This document shows positions 60,646-64,000 of a DNA stretch of 64,000 bases, piece by piece. The stretch's first letter is position 1; every line of letters begins with the position of its first letter. Location: the NCBI RefSeq assembly GCF_901709675.1, contig NC_051097.1, positions 7,912,039 through 7,976,038 on the forward strand. The letters run 5' to 3'. The translations under genes and the position numbers were made by a program. The DNA is from Syngnathus acus. Taxonomy: Eukaryota; Chordata; Actinopteri; Syngnathiformes; Syngnathidae. The notes under the pieces were generated by a model. The model was not told the origin of the DNA. It made no database searches and saw only the letters and a program-made list of their open reading frames with translations.

Positions 60646-63430
60646 CTGGAAAGCAAAAAACATGAATGAACAGAAGCAATGGAATTTTTTTTTTTTTGAG
60701 GAAGTGTGCTAAGGAACACTTTTAAAATTGTGCTTTATTGAGTTTAAAGTGTGTTGGAGGGGAGGGGGGGGGGAATATTGGGTCGTTTTTATATAACCTC
60801 TCAGGTAGACCTCCAGCACATTGGCCCCCCTTTTACACGGCACTGGATGTTAATCAATGATACTATAAACTCCAGTGTGAAACCCAAATATACAATTAAT
60901 AAACCAAATAGCATTTTGACAACATGAACATTGCTTGTACGTCGGACCGCCATGGTCCGAGCTTCCGTGCGAAGAGATTACCACACGCGACACTCACTAA
61001 GTGACCGGCCGACGTTTCCGCTCGGCTGCACCCTCCGATGCCACCTGAACAGAATTCAGCTGGAGCCTTGGAGCTGCTCATACATTATGTATTGCTGAAG
61101 GTCTGCTCCGTTTTCATGTTGCCTCTAATTCATGGCACAAAGAGAGAGCGCCGGAGCACACAGAACTGGATGACAAGCGTCAAGCATCAAATCATGATAA
61201 AGAACTGTCATGTTGCCGTTTTCAAGGCATCGCTCACTTCCCAGATTGCGGCGCCGTGATTGGCAAAATTAATTTAATAACATTGCTGATATGAGTCATG
61301 TGTTCTCCAAGCCTCTGATCCTTTTATTTTATTGGTATTGTAATATCATTCATATTCATTTATCATATATCAGGTAGAGGCAACTTCAATGGTGGAGGGG
61401 CCCGAGTCTACTTAGGGGGCCACATAGGCCCACATACTTCCTAACCAGATGTAAAATGCCAAGGACAAAATACTTCTATTACTATATTTCTATACTTCTA
61501 CTAAATTTAGGATGGGGGGGACAAATATCACATTGTGCTTCATTCACACTAGCAATACTAATTTTTTTAAGGAGGCAATTTCCCGCCTCTCCTGTGCAGA
61601 GAAATGGATCCTACATGCCCAACCCTGCACGTGTCTGCCAGCCCCTTTGTCTTTCACAGACCTATTTATCAGCAGAATGCTCCCTGACGCCATCGCGCCG
61701 TCGCTTCTTCTCGCACGGACCTGCTACGTTTTCCTTTGTGTTTTAATGTGGCATGGTGTTTTTCTCCCCCTCCTCCTCCGAGCGTGTGAAATCAATCCAA
61801 AAGGTACAGCCTTGTCTTCTCCTTCTCAAAACCTAGCCTTGGGCTGACCTCCATAAATCTACCGGCAAGCGTTAAACATTTCAGTTGGTGCCCTCAAAAT
61901 GGCCTTTAGACAAACAGGGTCCTTCACTCAAAGTGTGAGGGGTCCGAGGGGGGGTCATTGTGCGTTTGTGTGTTTACTTGTTTGTAGCCGTCTGAGAGCA
62001 ATGTCGAATCCACAATAGTGGCAGAATACAATTACTATCAATTGACCATAACTAATGATTGCGTCCAATTAATTATTTTTAAGACGCTGACATTTTTTAC
62101 TCTTTCAGTTCATTGTGGCAAATGAATGCAATTTGTTGTATGTCATCTGTATCATTTGCTGAAACAGTCATTTTTTTCCTGATCTCAAGAAAAGATCAAG
62201 CTAAATAATCCTGACAAGATTTTGATGGTTAGAATTAAATTATTTTTCACACACGCATTACTGAAAACAAATCTTAAAGTATGATGCATTATGTCTTCAG
62301 TGTCATAATTAAAGATGTTTTATGAATATAATATTCTCTTATTGAAGTAGTCTATAAAACATAGTAAATTTGTTGGCTTAACTATCTAAAAATTGTGAAA
62401 TCAAAAGTAAATACATTCGCATTTTTAATACAATTTCTGTTGCCTCATTCAACATCATAAGTCTACTAGATGCCTTTTTATTTCACAACTTCCTCCATTG
62501 TTTTGATTGGGCAACTGAGAAAATTCTGACCCAATTCAGTCAGCGCAGCCTGAGGAGAACCTTTTTGTAAACACTTGTAACCCAGCAGGCAACAAACACT
62601 GAGAACTATTTATGAATGATAATCACCCTTGAGAACTTCACATTGACATCTGCGTGTATAGAATAGAGTTAAAAACCAAAAAACACACATTTACTTGTTT
62701 GTACTAAGACACATTTCTGTGGATCTAGCTTCATATAAAAAAAAAAAAAGCGTTGTGGTGGGTGGAAGCAATAGAATTAAGGACTTGGACATGGGGGGGG
62801 GGGACACTAGAGACAAGTGAGAAGAATAAGGAGGAGAGAGGGAGGTCTTTCATCCACTTGTGGCCTTCACCAGGCAGGCACCAATCATAGAGGGACGTGA
62901 CAATCGGAGTGACACATGAACAATGGCTCCATTTTGCAGCCCCCTGCGAACAGGCCCATCTATCACAGGGGGGGGGGGGGGGGGGGGGGGGGGTAATTCA
63001 ATTCACAAGCTCCCCCCAATGCCACCTGATATTGCTTAAAGGGGGATTCGGGAATATAGTGGCAGACTTGATGGGAATCTGCTTGCTTAACTTTTGGATT
63101 AATTTCCTTATGATGCCAATCAAATATGAGTAGATAATTGGGGGCGGGGGGGGCGTTATATACATAAGCATTAGTGCAGATTTAATTTCAAACCTATTGT
63201 AAAGCAAAAGAGTTTGTTTGTAACCCCCCACATGTCAAGTTTGTGCTCCTGACATGTTGCTGCTATACAAAATAAGAACACTAGGGACATCTGCTGGTCA
63301 TTAGCGTAAACTACAAGGGTGAATAACTTGGTTCTACAACAAACATTTTGTTTTGTACTGTGACACATTCATATTTAAATTTAAAAAAAAGATGTAGTAT
63401 GATGATACTTAATGATGTCACATAGGCAAT
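60646..63430. other. Intergenic region between med13l and the 63-kb gene
   Basis: AT-rich noncoding sequence with a G-run at 60763-60773 and an uninterrupted G-run at 62968-62993. No further exon was supported. Short open frames show no recognisable protein family. Confidence 0.6.
62968..62993 (+). repeat. G26 homopolymer
   Basis: An uninterrupted run of about 26 G residues, a strong G-quadruplex former. Its exact length is likely unreliable in assembly. Confidence 0.9.
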
Positions 63431-63436
63431 TTTATT
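63431..63436 (-). terminator. Poly(A) signal AATAAA of the 63-kb gene
   Basis: On the minus strand AATAAA begins four bases after the TGA stop of the terminal exon (63442-63440). The resulting 3' UTR would be extremely short, perhaps 20-40 bases, unless a later signal is used. Confidence 0.5.
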
Positions 63437-63439
63437 AAC

Positions 63440-63591
63440 TCAAGCCTCCACTCTGTGAGGTTGATAATGAATGCGACCACCTCTCCAGACAAACAGGTAG
63501 TAGGCAGTGCTCACACATCCCGCTATACACACCAGCAAGATGGCCACCACCACAACCACCTTCCACGCTGTAGATCTTGATTTTCTCTCAT
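63440..63591 (-). CDS. Terminal exon of a single-pass membrane protein (C-terminal 49 residues)
   Basis: After the acceptor GTTTCAG|ATGA the frame reads DERKSRSTAWK, a hydrophobic segment VVVVVAILLVCIAGCVSTAYYLFV (24 residues), then the short basic tail WRGGRIHYQPHRVEA and TGA. This looks like a type I transmembrane helix with a cytoplasmic tail of about 15 residues. Phase 1 joins it to the exon at 63680-63892. I do not recognise the family. The gene is on the same strand as med13l and ends about 7.7 kb upstream of the med13l start codon. Confidence 0.7.
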
Positions 63592-63679
63592 CTGAAACAG
63601 CCAAAGCAACAACAACAAAATAATGTTAAACAGGCAAATTTAACCAAAAATTGAAGGTTAACCAAAAGTTAAAGATTAC

Positions 63680-63892
63680 CTTGTGCCTTGAGAAATGGAA
63701 GTTCTCTTGTAGTTGTCATCAGGTTCTTTAAGTCTGGTGTTATAGTGACAGTATCTGTCATCACTGTGCTCTCAGGTATGATCACAATCAAGTAGTCGTC
63801 AGAGGACTTTCTAAAAAGTGAATCTAGTTCTTCATCCTGTGACTTTGCCTCTGAGAAGGTCCATTGGCCCAGGATAGGTAGATCAGGAAGGC
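63680..63892 (-). CDS. Penultimate exon of the same unidentified membrane protein
   Basis: The frame reads LPDLPILGQWTFSEAKSQDE, then a stretch with SSDDYLIVIIPES and TVTITPDLKNL, ending ELPFLKAQ. The donor CAAG|GTAATC and an acceptor ending TTTAAG|GC give phase 1 on both sides, matching the terminal exon. It is probably extracellular juxtamembrane sequence. An internal acceptor at TTCTCAG|AGGC is an alternative start. No domain family was recognised, and the rest of the gene lies beyond the window. Confidence 0.6.
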
Positions 63893-64000
63893 CTTAAATG
63901 TAGAAACAAGGTTTGCTAAGAGTAGATAAAGTGGGTAGTGCCTTCAGGTCTGTGTGTTCATAGTGAACAATTACTTTTTTTTTCAAAAAACACCATCTGC
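63893..64000 (-). other. Intron of the unidentified 63-kb gene (partial)
   Basis: A pyrimidine-rich stretch on the minus strand leads to the acceptor of the exon below. Nothing else is seen before the window ends. Confidence 0.5.

Overview
This window is vertebrate nuclear DNA, most likely from a ray-finned (teleost) fish. It has GT-AG introns from under 100 bases to about 14 kb, heavy microsatellite and homopolymer content, a tRNA-derived SINE-like family, DNA-transposon relics, and protein sequence close to vertebrate MED13L. I cannot name the species.

One gene dominates. On the minus strand, positions 55689 down to 8937 hold a complete copy of med13l (Mediator complex subunit 13-like) in 31 coding exons. 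All exons were placed by hand from splice sites and similarity to the vertebrate family. Their phases join without a break and sum to 6312 nt, or 2103 residues plus stop. An in-frame stop lies eight codons upstream of the ATG, so the start is secure. Exons 5 to 31 are packed into about 12 kb (8.9-21.2 kb). Exons 1 to 4 are separated by introns of 13.6, 14.0 and 1.3 kb, and exon 4 lies 5.1 kb from exon 5. The protein links the CDK8/CDK19 kinase module to core Mediator.

Region by region: 1-984 is low-complexity edge sequence with one doubtful exon-like stretch. 985-7665 is a 6.7-kb tetranucleotide-derived satellite whose strand composition flips several times. 7700-8936 is the probable med13l 3' UTR with poly(A) signals. 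8937-21191 holds the exon cluster, with a SINE-like inverted and tandem array at 9405-10420 in intron 30-29. 21192-55617 holds the long introns, with transposon relics, a 182-bp CA repeat, a CGG repeat and CTCF-like motifs. 55618-56900 holds the first exon, a small uORF overlapping the start codon, and a CpG-rich promoter with a TATA-like box. 56900-63430 is mostly intergenic, with one orphan exon-like segment at 60593-60645. 63440-63892 holds the last two exons of a second minus-strand gene, the C-terminus of a single-pass membrane protein I could not identify.

The most distinctive observations are the uORF whose stop overlaps the med13l start in an ATGA, the palindromic tRNA-SINE array carrying a hammerhead-ribozyme-like core at each monomer junction, the strand-switching satellite with mirror-image junctions 4.1 kb apart, and a probable non-canonical or ambiguous splice junction between exons 11 and 12. 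I found no new multi-gene system. The window is essentially one large conserved regulatory gene embedded in repeats.
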